Below, piece after piece: positions 10,083 through 21,700 of a stretch of DNA of 64,000 bases. Every line of letters starts with the position of its first letter. The stretch's first letter is position 1. The DNA is from Phaeoceros laevis (taxonomy: Eukaryota; Anthocerotophyta; Anthocerotopsida; Notothyladales), in assembly GCA_049999765.1 (NCBI GenBank), contig JBNGIQ010009080.1, positions 78,664 to 142,663 on the forward strand, given 5' to 3'. Both the position numbers and the translations under genes were made by a program. The notes below the pieces were generated by a model, which had not been told where the DNA came from, searched no databases, and worked only from the letters and a program-made list of their open reading frames with translations.

Positions 10083-13000
10083 TCAAGAGGGAAGGGCTCT
10101 TAAAAGTTCAATTGCGGCTCGCCATCCAGGTAATTCTAGTCTACCCACTCGTGCTAATACGGGACCTGCACCAGCAGCCAAGATCCTTAACTGGTTTTCC
10201 TCATTCATTGCCAAGTTGTGAAGGACATGGATAGCTGCTTCTTTGGCTCGTGGAGTACCGTTCTCCAGTAACTTCACCAACGCAGATATTCCTCCCTCAT
10301 TGGCAATAGCAGCAATGTCAGAACCCCCGCATACTGATCGTTGCAGAGCCAAAACAGCTGCCTCCTGCCTTTCAGGTTGTCCTACTCTGATTTCTTTAAT
10401 GAGGCTTGATATTGTGCCATGGCCAACTACCTGTCCTGTGAAGTTCACTTCCAAAACCTGCCCATCCAGTCTCTGCAGACAAGCTCCAACCCAGCCTCTT
10501 ACGTCCAGTGGAGAATTTGACATCAGTATACCATGTAAAATCGTTTTTAATCCAGGACAATTGAGCAAGCTACGAACTCTGCCATGAACGACGAGTCTAG
10601 CCAAGAGTCTGCAAGCTGCACGTACTACCCTCCAATCATCTTCATTGGTACCAGGCAACAGTGGAGCTCCAGCAAGGTCTGCAAAAAAACGAAGGTTACC
10701 CCGAGTTAAGTCACTGTCAACGGCATATCAGAACCCTCCAAAAAATATAGAGCTGCCACCATCACCAAACTTTTAGCTACTCATATTGAGATCAGGGGGC
10801 AACCTTTATCCAAGTAGACTCCCAGAGCTTTCTTGAGGGCATCTTCTAGACCCGAGCTTAGGACAACAAGAGCATTTGCTTCAGCCACAACAAGGTTCTC
10901 AAGCACAGAAGCAGCCTTCTCTGCCTGAGATGGCTTGCCTGAGGACATTAAATTGACAAGAGGAGGAACTCCACCAGCAGTAATTATCTGTGATCTGACA
11001 AATCGAAAGCATTAAGTCTTCAGACCTTGTCACGTACCCAAGTTTATCCAACTCACAAATAATGGGGCGGAAGCCAGGGCAAGGCTACCTGACATCACCT
11101 TTCCGCACTAAAATTTCCTCAAGTATCTCTTCAACTTCCTCCTTCACTTCCACACAAGCATTTTGCGAACGGGCTATTTCCATCAGCCCTGGTACTGTGC
11201 CAGCCTCCACCTACATATGTTGCTGGATCCGATCATTGTAAGAGGCAGCAGATAAGATTCCAAAATGTGGGATCCTCATACCATTGCAAAGATCAACGGG
11301 GAACTATCAATTAAGCCAACTGCTATTCATTCCAAACAGAAGTGTAGAACATTTGGACAGCCAACACACCAAAGATTGAGCTTCTGATTCTCCTGTTTGT
11401 GACAGATGTGCAAGAGCTGCAACAGCCTGCATGGCAAATTTACAAAAGAAATCAGACGATTTTTTTCCAACTCTGGAGAACTAAAAACATGGCAGCACAT
11501 CCCAGCTGAACCAATGAACAAGCAGTCAGACGACTACCTTCTCATTGAGAGACTCAGAGGAGCTGTTAGCCTTCACAATGGCAACCAAGGCATCAACTGC
11601 ACCATGAGCAGCTATGGATTTACGGATCTTTGGACTGGAGCAAGACAAGCAGATAAGAGTCAGCACATCAAGGGCTGATCACCCCATAACTACCAGCACC
11701 AAATTAGACAAAATGCATTAAGATTGTGACACCTGATTGCAAGCTTATCTAGAGCAGCTACGGCAGCTTCTGTTGCTGACTCGTCCCCACATCCCAGCAT
11801 TCGGACCAGATGAGGGACTGCACCAGCCTTGTGCAGAGCTACCCTGTTTTCCTCATTTACGGCTATTTCTGCAATGGATTCTGCTGCTCGCTGGGATACT
11901 TCAGTGTCCTCTAACCCAAGAATTAGAATCAATCTTGGCAGTCCATCCCACAATGGCATGAAAGTAAACCTCCTCTCATCGGTTGCGAGTTGGCTTTTTC
12001 CTTTTCCAAACCGTTCCTTTTCCAAAACACCTATCCTCGCAAGAAACTGCTGCCTCACTACACCCTCCCTAGCTGCCCGTGTTGCTTCATCAATGTCATG
12101 TGCATTACTCCCTATTTTCAGGCCCAATAACAATCTGCCAGCACCGAATACTGTATCCTTCTCTGCAGATTGCTCCACCTTTATGTTCTGGGGAACAGCA
12201 GGTGTAGCATCAAGAAGGGGTTTGAAAGACTTATATGCACTAGCCCCAACCAAAGGTACAGGCACTAGGCCCTGCTCAATGATTGAAATTCTCAAATCAG
12301 CAGTACGTGCAAGTTCCAGCAACAAATTTCGAGCCTCCTGCCTCATGACTTTGGTAGTGTCTTTCAAATCTTTTTGAAGTAACCTTGCCTGCAAGACAGA
12401 CGAACACCCTTCCAAATGAGCTGGGACAGAGATATCAGTTCCTAGGATTCCACACACCCGCTAACACATTCAAGACTTACGAATTTCTCAACGCAGCCCG
12501 CCTTGGCAAGAGAATGATGATTCTCATCGCTCAACGAAAGATTAGAGAGCACTCCTGCAGCTGCTTCCTTTACTACGTCATGCTCTGAATCGAGAAGTGC
12601 AACTAGCACTGGAACAAGCTCAAGTTTAGCGATTTTGCTTCTCCATTTTTCCTCAACCGATAAGTTCCATAGAACACAGAGTACCTGCTCTCTCACCTTC
12701 ACCAACAACAGCAGAAATGTTGGAAACTGACGAATAATACCGTGCACTGCTTCATGTAGGACACTCGAATTCCTAGACATGCATTTGTACCTCCTCTGGA
12801 ATGGTTCTTCGAGTTAATAGGCCAGCTATTTCCTCCACACCGCCGCAATCAGCCACCAAAGATCTGTAAACATTCACTTCTGAAACATGTCTCAACAGTC
12901 GAGCTGCCGCCTCTGCGGTTTCAGGTCTGTCAGAAGGCAAAAGGCTGACGACAAGATTGAGACACCCCGGGAATGCCAGAATCTCATCCACATTTTCCAA

Positions 13001-13542
13001 TCCCAATGAGGCGTGCCTCCGCAGAGCCTGCACAGCCTCCTCTCTCTCTTCTGGTGAATTGTCCACGCCGAGCAAGCGCACAAACAGGCCCACATAGCCT
13101 TCCTGCACACCATTACCAGTCGCACTCTCCACTTGTTGAGGTCTCCTACCCTGACTACCCCCGGCGACTTCCTGAAGAGAATCCACGCGCAGTCCAATTG
13201 CTTCATTCCCCTGCAAATTGCAACCAGGAGTTAGCACGAGCAACACTGCCAAAGGAGCAGTCTTTTTTCAAAATGAATCAGAGGTCTCAGATACACTACC
13301 AGCTGCTCGAGCAACTGATCTGTCCCAGTAGGAAGAGTTTCCCATGCGGGATCCCTGCCTTCAACCCCGTCATCCATGGCATTGACGGAAACCCTTAGAC
13401 GAGCTGGAATGCTGGTTCCCCGCACCGCCACGGCAATACCTGAGCAGACTCCTCGGCCGGCCCCCAACTTTCCTGACATTCTCACTTCGCGGGCACATCC
13501 TTCGAGCGCGGAGCCCGGCCATAAGCGGCAGATTGCGGCCAT
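10083..13542 (-). CDS. ARM-repeat protein, probably organelle-targeted
   Basis: Predicted 865-aa armadillo-repeat protein. Exons on the minus strand: 13542-13300, 13210-12791, 12696-12481, 12388-11733, 11634-11538, 11426-11370, 11210-11089, 10994-10804, 10678-10083; all junctions are GT-AG and the phases add up. The first exon is rich in Arg, Ser and Ala with few acidic residues, like a transit peptide. ARM helices are visible throughout, for example REQVLCVLWNLS, AAGVLSNLSL, AAESIAEIAVNEENRVAL, AALDKLAI, GGVPPLVNLM and AIHVLHNLAMNEENQLRIL. The middle (about residues 300-400) departs from the repeat. ARM arrays bind proteins or nucleic acid; the partner cannot be inferred. It shares a 373-bp divergent upstream region with the PPR-CBS gene. 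Organelle targeting is an inference from composition only. Confidence 0.9.
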
Positions 13543-13702
13543 GGTAGCAAAATTCCTGCCGAAACAGTCCTCTTACAAATGGACAATCCCCTACAGCAGA
13601 ATCCCTCACGGACACTTTACAGTAACGTATTTATCCGTTTTCATTGTTGCCTCGATTTTCGTTTGGCTGGCCGCTGAGTCTCAAAAGAAAGTGAACCAGT
13701 GA
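13541..13702 (+). CDS. possible 53-aa membrane micro-protein
   Basis: A short frame starts at an ATG whose bases overlap the minus-strand ATG of the ARM gene inside the palindrome CCATGG. It codes for 53 residues with one clear hydrophobic stretch (TYLSVFIVASIFVWLAA). It may be an untranslated part of the divergent promoter region. I have no family match. Confidence 0.2.
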   Translation: MVAKFLPKQSSYKWTIPYSRIPHGHFTVTYLSVFIVASIFVWLAAESQKKVNQ

Positions 13703-13915
13703 ACCAGGGAGCTGTTCGTGGCCATGGTGGCCTGTCACTTGACACAGTCGGAAGTTGGAATTTCAGTCGCTGGGAGATGTGCCGGTGGGTAGGAGGGGAG
13801 GAAGACCTGGTCATCCGAAGGTGATTGGGACAAGCTGGGACTGAGCAGGAGGATCGCAGTGATGAAATGGTGAATCAGGCAGCTGCTTCTGAGAGCCTTG
13901 GGGCTGTCTGCTTCG

Positions 13916-16900
13916 ATGCTCTCCTCCTCCACGTCTGGGGCAGGTTGCCCGGTCGGAATGTGGGGCAGCGATGGCGTCCGGCTCCGCTACCAGGAGGTTG
14001 CGAGCTCTGGAATGGGCTTGTGCAGGGAGACTCAGTGGTGGTCCAGGGTTTTAACCGAGCGAGCTCAGCTGAGCGGGTGCGGATGCACGTCTGTGAGCAC
14101 TCCTGGAATATGTGTGGCAATTTCCACCACGGGAGATTGGATGAAGAGGCTGTTGACAGGCAGTTCGGGATACTACGCGAATAAGACCCATCCTGACAAA
14201 CCCGAGCTTCTATCAGAGGTACCCCGCCTGAGAATTTCGCGGAGCTGTAAAACGGTCAAGGATTTCGTCATGGAATTTGACAGGTTGCAAGCCTTCTCCA
14301 TGGTCCCAGGCTAGACTACAGAGAGAACTGCGGTGGCATGAATACAACTATGAAAGGACAGGAGAGGCTCAGGAAACAATATTCCCTTTCTGGCGGAAGA
14401 AAGAGCTTGAAGCCCGTTCTCTTACCAGGAAGATATTGGAGCTCACTAAGAAAAAGCAGCTGAATCAGGCAGGAGCTCTTATTCTGTGTGCTCTTGCATT
14501 TCACATGACACCATTGTCTAACATGATGATGGGGGCACCTTGTAACAGATTTTCAAGCTGGTGGAGAGAGCTAAACTGGAGTATTATGAGCTCAATCGGA
14601 TAACAATGAACGCAGTTATGCAGGCCTGTGTGCACTGCAATGACATTGACCGTGCTCTTCTTGTCTTTGAGGAAATGCTACAACCTGACGCATGTGGTGT
14701 CGATACCGTTACGTACGGGATCTTGATTAAGGTGGTGATGTTATAAGTATCGTTGTCATCTATGCACTTGAAAAGCAAACTGGTTCGAAACCATGCTGCC
14801 CCCTTATGTCTCATGCAGCTTCTTTGGACGGAGCTCTACAGGGGCTTGGCCAGGCTGGGAGACTTGATGATGCATTTCAAGTGTTCGAGGCAATTGAAAA
14901 AGGCACGGCTCCAGGGGCACCCAAGCTGTCTGATATACATCTCAACACCTTAGTGAATGCTTGTGCAGAAGCAGGTTAGTTCTAGTCTGTGAAACAGCAT
15001 GACTGATCACTGACTGCTTCAATAGTGCTCTTTGTGGCTAGTTTCATACCTTTTCTGTCTGATGTTGATCAGGAGAATCTCTTCGTGCTCGTGGTATTCT
15101 TCTCAGATATCGTTCATCAGTTGACCAAACAGGCCCAACAGCTTTCACTTATAATTTGCTAATCAAGGTAACCCCACTTTCCTGAGACTTTTCATCCTCT
15201 GTCCCCTTAGATCTTGTTGACAAAGCTCTACTTGATACATATAGGGATATGCAAGGTCGGACAACCCTTTGGAGGCATTAAAAGTGATCGATGAAATGCG
15301 GGAAAATGGGTTAGAACCACAGAAGCTAACTTACAACTCAGTAATATTGGCGTGTGTTCGCGCTGGAGACACAGGGAAAGCTCTTGAGTTTTTCAACGAA
15401 ATGAAGGTTAGTAAGCTAGTCTGGTCTGCAAAATCCATCGGCCCTCTGCTATTTGGATGAGTTTCCTGTGTGAGAAGACACCCCCTAAAATTTGCCATTT
15501 TGAGTGTGTCAGCAAGAAGCTCAAGTGTCACATTTTTCGGAGCTGCTCCCAGATGTTGTAACTTACACCACCCTAATCAAGGTCTGCAAAGTGACGAAAA
15601 CCTTAAGATGCAAGTGTCAAATGCGGCACCGTGTTGTCAGTAGTGGATTTGACGCATCCAGAAACATCCATGTGCTGTGTTTGAACCCAGATTGATTTCT
15701 CTGTACTGATTACAGTCCTGACCGTTTGAGCAGGGACTTGCAGCAGATAGGGATCTTAAAAAAGTGCTTGAGATGGTCGATGAAATGAAACAGACAGACT
15801 CTTGCATTCTAGATCGTGTTGCATACACGGCCATCGTCGATGCTTGTATAGAAGCTGGATCTCCAATGAGTAAGTAAACCTTGTTTTGGATGAAATTTGT
15901 GTTTGGTACTGTTGGCTCTTTATGTTGTTTGAGCTAACAACTGTAGTGTGCCAATGCAGAAGGGTTGCAATATATGGAAGAATTGAGGGAGATAGGAAAA
16001 CTAAATCCACGACTGAGACCTAAAGCTCACGTGTTTCTTGCTCTTATGAGAGCGTTTGCTGAGGAAGGCGATGTCACAATGGTGGAGTCACTGAGGGATC
16101 GACTGCTGCCTGAAGCTGCTGGATTTGTTTGGCCTGAGGAGCGCGCAGAGGCAGATGAGCTTTTAATCGAAGCAGCTGTTGCTGCTGGCAAGGTGCCACT
16201 AGATTTTTTTGAGCTGTTGAGCATTAATCCTGAAACAGGGGTGGTTCACGAGTTTCCTTCCATGGCTAACAGTTCTGTCTTGGAGCAGCTGTCTTTAGCG
16301 AAGCGTGTGCTCGGGACAATGGTGGGCTTGAAGAAGGGCATGCCTCTTAGCAGACGTGCTTTTACGGTGAGTACATCCTATTGCATCTACCTCAAAACGT
16401 CAATCTTCCAAGCACTAATCCGCCGCTATGTCTCTTGCCACTACACAGGCTGTTGTCCGCTTGCAAGCACTAAGTGGCTTCAATGATGATATCTTCAGCC
16501 CACTGCGCCTGCGGGTAAGCCTTTGTATTTACAATTCATCGACCTCCAATCGTGTGTTAGGCTTTTGGACTGTGCTGATTTAAACTTGGCTGTAGTCATG
16601 ATCATTTCTTGCTCAAATCACTTCGTTTATTTTTTGGCATCTATGTAGGTCGCTCCAACTGACACTGTAGATAGGGTAATGCTGCCTTACATTGAGGCAA
16701 AGCCCGTCTTCGAAGATCAACTAGTTGCAAGTGTGGCACTGCGGTTTTTCCGTACAGATGTAGTACCTGTGGTAAACCAAAATGGGGACTGTGTTGGTGC
16801 TGTATATTGCGGAGACTGCACTGAGGTGAATCGTCCTTCGTTTCCCAATAGCACCGAGAAGTTTGTGTTACGTAGTAAAGCTCCTATTCTTCTACTAACA

Positions 16901-17184
16901 ATTTCCTGTTCCATCAACTCCAGCTGCAGACTCGATTAGGTGATATCATGAGAAGATGCCCTGTCGTAACGGATGCCACTCCAGTCTCCAAGGTGGTCAG
17001 CTTACTGCTACAACCTCGATCACAGCTGATCAACGTAATCAATAGCCGGACTGCCTCTTACAACAAGGATGGTTTATTGGTAGGAAGGACACTCGGTTTT
17101 CTGGTTCCAGATAGCATCTTTGAGTTGGGTTCCAGGACGTCATTGAAAACAGTCCCCGTACGTGATGTAGACCAAGATTATTAG
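13916..17184 (+). CDS. PPR and CBS-domain protein (CBSPPR1-like)
   Basis: Predicted 736-aa protein. Exons: 13916-14283, 14315-14468, 14549-14731, 14842-14974, 15073-15167, 15245-15406, 15513-15581, 15734-15869, 15960-16366, 16449-16514, 16649-16825, 16924-17184. The N-terminus is Ser/Cys-rich and could be a transit peptide. PPR units follow, for example NAVMQACVHCNDIDRALLVF, TYGILIKGLGQAGRLDDAFQ, TYNSVILACVRAGDTGKALE and VVTYTTLIKGLAADRDLKKV. A CBS pair ends the protein (MLPYIEAKPVFEDQLVASVA; GDIMRRCPVVTDATPVSKVV). Plants have a single conserved gene with this PPR-plus-CBS layout; its biochemical role is not known to me. CBS domains often sense adenosyl ligands. Two junctions are odd: intron 1 would be only 31 nt (14284-14314), and intron 2 starts with GC (14469). 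Confidence 0.9.
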
Positions 17185-17353
17185 CTCCTTACAGGCAGCG
17201 CTTTCAGGCACGAAACGTTTTTGCAGGGGATGCGACCTTTTGGTTACACTCCACAACGGGTGCTTTCGGCGTCATAGTGCCCGGGAGCGCCCCTTCCAAG
17301 GTAGGAAGCGGCGATTCTTTAATATACTTCGAGCACTTTGAAAGTTTCGTTGC

Positions 17354-17407
17354 AAAACTTTCCCCTAAAATAAGGGCCCCAAAACTTTCCCCTAAAATAA
17401 GGGCCCC
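17354..17407. repeat. 27-bp tandem repeat, two copies
   Basis: The unit aaaactttcccctaaaataa plus gggcccc occurs twice head to tail, at 17354-17380 and 17381-17407. Confidence 0.95.
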
Positions 17408-17443
17408 CAAAAAAAAACAAATCACTTATACGGTCGATAAAAA

Positions 17444-17490
17444 CGGTTGAGGCATGCGTACGGTTGAGGCATGCATAGGGTTGAGGCATG
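17444..17490. repeat. 17-bp tandem repeat running into the gap
   Basis: The unit cggttgaggcatgcgta is repeated at 17444, 17461 and 17478; the third copy is cut by the N run. Each unit contains the palindrome GCATGC or its start. Confidence 0.93.
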
Positions 17491-17590
17491 NNNNNNNNNN
17501 NNNNNNNNNNNNNNNNNNNNNNNNNNNNNNNNNNNNNNNNNNNNNNNNNNNNNNNNNNNNNNNNNNNNNNNNNNNNNNNNNNNNNNNNNN
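17491..17590. other. assembly gap (100 N)
   Basis: Exactly 100 unknown bases, with tandem repeats on both sides. The true length is probably unknown. Confidence 0.98.
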
Positions 17591-17682
17591 GGCATGCCGC
17601 ATGCGGGCACGAGAGGAAGGAAGGAATGCAATTGACGGCATGCCGCATGCGGGCACGAGAGGAAGGAAGGAATGCAATTGAC
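17591..17682. repeat. 46-bp tandem repeat, two copies
   Basis: Two head-to-tail copies, 17591-17636 and 17637-17682, each starting ggcatgccgcatgcgggcac. The repeat starts right after the gap, so more copies may be missing. Confidence 0.95.
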
Positions 17683-18009
17683 GGGGTACTTGAGAGATAG
17701 AGAGGGGTAGTTTGCGTTAATATGTGACACACGAGGTAACTTGCATTACTATGTGGGGGCAAAAATCTAGTTTGTGGTAAGAACATTAGTGGTATAATAC
17801 ATAAAAATATGTGTAATACGTTAATTTTTTATACCAGAATATATGTATTATACGGCGATTCCGAAGCGACCTAAAATAAGAAGCATAGAAAGAAACGCAT
17901 CGTTCGAAATAAAAACGTTATCGTAAAAAACGTCTCGGTAACTATAAATTCGGCCTGATACAATCTGATTATCTGATTATATGAGAGACGAATATATATT
18001 TCCTGATTA

Positions 18010-18748
18010 TGCTTGAGTCAAACAGTCAAATGGATATAGATAATCCACAAACAATTGAGCTGAAACTCCCCAAGTGAATGTGACAGGCATCACATGGCTT
18101 GACATTACTCTGTGCAACTGCAGCAAGCTTTGTATGCACCAACATAAGCCCAAGCATCTGATGCCACCACACACCATCCTGCAGCATCCTTCGTAAAATT
18201 TTAGAGCCAGTTCACTGTCTTCCTTCGGAGCGAACCCTGTTATCGTGGTAGTCAAGGCTCCCACATTCGGCATACACATCCACGAGCATGGTTCCTACGA
18301 ATATATCCGAACCCACTCTTCACAATGTCTGCATGAATGGTTTGCCTTAGGAACCGTCCTTGCAGAAGTTTCTCACCAGCTTTGCTACTTCCATGATGCT
18401 GGAATGTTCGGGAATTTGGGACCACATCCTCTTGTCTCAACCGTGCTAATGATTCCAGAGCCACTTCACCACAGTCATCTGAGCATCTCCCAAGATCATG
18501 GCGTTCCAGAAAACTACATCACGATGAGGAATCTTCTCAACGACACCCCTATCATTCGTAAGGCTTCCACACTTTGTATACAGGGCTACCAGCATCCCCA
18601 ATCCGCTTTGCAGCACATGATGAATTTTCTTGCCGCTTTCCAGGTCCTGTATGCTACTCCACGCCCTCAATGCAGCAACAAAGGTGTCAGAGCTGGGTTT
18701 CAGTATCTTCTCACCCACTGCACCTTCTGGACGCCTTGGAGGGCCTGA
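18010..18748 (-). pseudogene. decayed PPR gene fragment
   Basis: Broken minus-strand frames carry PPR-like phrases in the expected order: SSDTFVAALRAWSSIQDLES, ALYTKCGSLTNDRGVVEKIP, HRDVVFWNAMI, ALESLARLRQEDVVPNSRTF, QTIHADIVKSGF and then LALKFYE further on. The pieces lie in different frames with stops between them, so it is a pseudogene. Its 5' part overlaps antisense the first codons of the intact PPR gene that starts at 18651. Confidence 0.75.
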
Positions 18749-21700
18749 TCTACAGGTTTCCCTTGCTTGGGATGGAAGTCTGCCGGGCGACGCTACAAGA
18801 TCGTTGCAGCGATGGCCCCGGCCACCAGACCTTCACCAACAGAGAGCAAGACGAGCTTTACGGTTGAAGAGCCTCCCGAAGCCCAGTTGGGTTGATCTAG
18901 TGGCCAGGGTGGATGCGCAGGCACATAGTTGCTGGGGTGAAGCTCAGAGCTCTTCGTTTCCTTCGGCTGCCTGTTCTAGACCACATGACATTCGGAATCT
19001 TTGCGAGGAGGGGCAGCTGGACAGGGCGCTGGATGCCCTGTCGCGCATGGACCAGCAGGGAAATGTTCCCACGGTGGAGATGTACAGGGCTCTCTTAAGT
19101 GCTTGCACAAGAAAGAAGGCCCTCTATCGGGCCAAGCGTGTGCAGGCAAACTTGGAAAAGCATGGGTTGGTGTCAACCAGATTCCTAGGTGAATCAGTTG
19201 TGAAGACGCTGGTGAAGTGTGGTGGCCTGAAAGATGCTCTTGAACTATTTCAGAGGTTGCCAAGACGGACGGTTGTCTCCTGGACAGCAGTGATTTCTGG
19301 GTACACTGACACTGGACAAGGTCAGGAGGCTCTCAGAACCTATCAATTGATGCAGGAGAATGGTGTGAAACCAAATGCGTACACCTTTGTCAGCCTACTG
19401 AAAGCTTGCTCCAGCTTAGGGAACCTTGAAGACGGACAGCACATTCATGCTGAGGCCGTGAAGCACAATTGGGAGTCCGACTTGTTCGTTCGCACGTGCT
19501 TGGTTGACATGTATGGGAAGTGTGGCAGCATTGGGGATGCACAGTGTATCTTTGATGAATGTTCCGTACGGGATGTGGTGTCATGGAATGCATTGCTTTC
19601 AGCGTATGCGCAGCAGGGCCAATCAGAGAAGGTTTTGGAGCTGTATGGACAAATGAAGGAGGAAAGGATAAGTCCAGATGATCGTACCTTCGTAAACGTG
19701 CTCCAAGTGTGTGGCATGCTGGCAGAGAAGGAAGAAGGCGTTGGTGTGGATGGGCAAGTCACCAAACCAAAGTCTCTCGGGAGAGGGGTAGCATTACATG
19801 CTGATACTCGCAGGAAGGGCTACGATTCAAATAGATTTGTTGGTAATACTCTTGTGAGTATGTACGGGAAATGTGGGAGCATTAAGGATGCACAGAATGT
19901 GTTCGATGGGCTGTTGCAGCGTGATGTGGTGTCCTGGACTTCAATGCTTGTGGTGTATGCCCAGCAGGACCAGGCAGAGAAGGCATTGCGGCTGTATGAA
20001 CAAATGTATGATGAAGGCGTGAGTCCAGATGCTCGAACCTTTGTCAGTGCACTCCAAGTGTGTTGTTCGCTAGCAGAGAACGAAGTGGCAGACTGGCAAT
20101 CCATCAAGGCAGAGACCCTGGGAAAGGGAAAGGCAATGCATGGTGAAATCCAGAGGAAAGGCTACTGCTCAGATGTCTTTGTTGGCAGCGCCCTCGTCAG
20201 TATGTATGGGAAGTGCGGGAGCATTGTGGATGCAAAGAATGTGTTCGATGCATTGTCTCAGAGGGATGCGGTGGCATGGAGTGTCATGCTGGCTGTGTAT
20301 GTCCGGCAGAACCAAGCAGACAAGGCCTTACAGCTCTACGAAGAAATGTGGGAGCAAGACGTGACTCGAGATGCAGGGAACTTTATAAGTGCCCTTCAAG
20401 TGTGTGGCATGGTTGCAGAGAAGGATGAAGATGTCCTGGTGGATGGGCATGTCACCAGACCCAAGTCTTTAGTAAGAGGGAAGATATTACACGCTCACCT
20501 TTGGAGCAAGGATTACAACATATCAGATGTTATTCTTGGGAGCACCCTACTTAGTATGTATGGGAAGTGTGGGAGCATTTTGGATGCACAGAACACATTC
20601 GATGGCTTGACCTGGCGTGATGTGGCAGCATGGAGCGCACTGCTCAGTGCATACTGCCAGCAGAACCAAGCAGACAAGGTTTTGCAGCTTTATGAACAAA
20701 TGTGTGACGAAGGGATGAGTCCAGATAATCGTACCTTCGTGAGTGTGCTCCAAGCATGTGGCATGCTGGCAAAGGATGAAGAGGACACTATAGTGGATAG
20801 ATGGTCCATCAAACAGAATCTTTTAGCAAAAGGGAAGACAGTACATGCTCTTGTCTGGAGGAAAGGCTATGACTCTGATGTATTTGTTGGTAGCAGCCTC
20901 ATTAGTGTGTACGGCAAGTGTGGAAGCATCATTGATGCCCAGAACGTGTTCCAAGGGCTGCCTCAGCAGAATGTGGTTTCCTGGACTGCAATGCTGACGG
21001 CGTATGTTGAGGAGGGCGCAGCAGAGAAGGCTTTGGAGCTGTACAGCAAAATGCAACACCAAGGGTTGAGTCCAAATGAGGTCACAGTCGTGTGCATGTT
21101 ACAAGCTTGCAGCCAGGCAGGCAGCCTGGCCATTCTTAAACAGACCCATGATGCTTTTGTTTCCGGTGGAAATGATCTGACTTTGTCCGTCGCAAACACC
21201 CTGGTCCATGCGTACGGGAGATGTGCCAGCATGGTGGATGCTCAGGCAGTGTTTGATGCCCTGCCCCATCCCGGTGTTGTCACATGGAATGCATTGATTG
21301 CTGGTTATGCCCGAGAAGGAGACTGTGCAGCAGCCCTGCAGTGCTATGAGAAAATGCTGCAGGTGGGTGTGACTCCTACTGGAGTCACGTTTCTTTCACT
21401 TATATCAGCATGCAGCCATGCAGGACGAGTAGAAAAGGGCGTTGGGTACTTCGAGTCCATGAGCAGGGATTACGCTGTAACACCAGGTATTGAGCACTAC
21501 GCCAGCATGATAGATCTTCTCGGGCGCGCTGGATGCTTTGACATGATTGAAGATATGTTGTCAAATATGCCGATGAAGCCGAGCCTGGAGATGTGGTTGT
21601 GCTTACTGGGAGCCTGCCAGAAGCATGGCAAGGTGACTCTTGGAGAACAGGCTTTTCATTGTGCAGTCCTCCTGAATCCCAAGCACTCTTCCCCCTATGT

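Larger units (their letters stand above)
17185..18009. other. intergenic, repeats and assembly gap
   Basis: Contains the 27-bp and 17-bp tandem repeats, the N gap, two 46-bp repeats, and then an AT-rich stretch (17700-18009). No gene seen. Confidence 0.6.

Noticed and set aside
17319-17786. ORFs spanning the N run
   Set aside because: They are held open only by unknown bases and tandem repeats.
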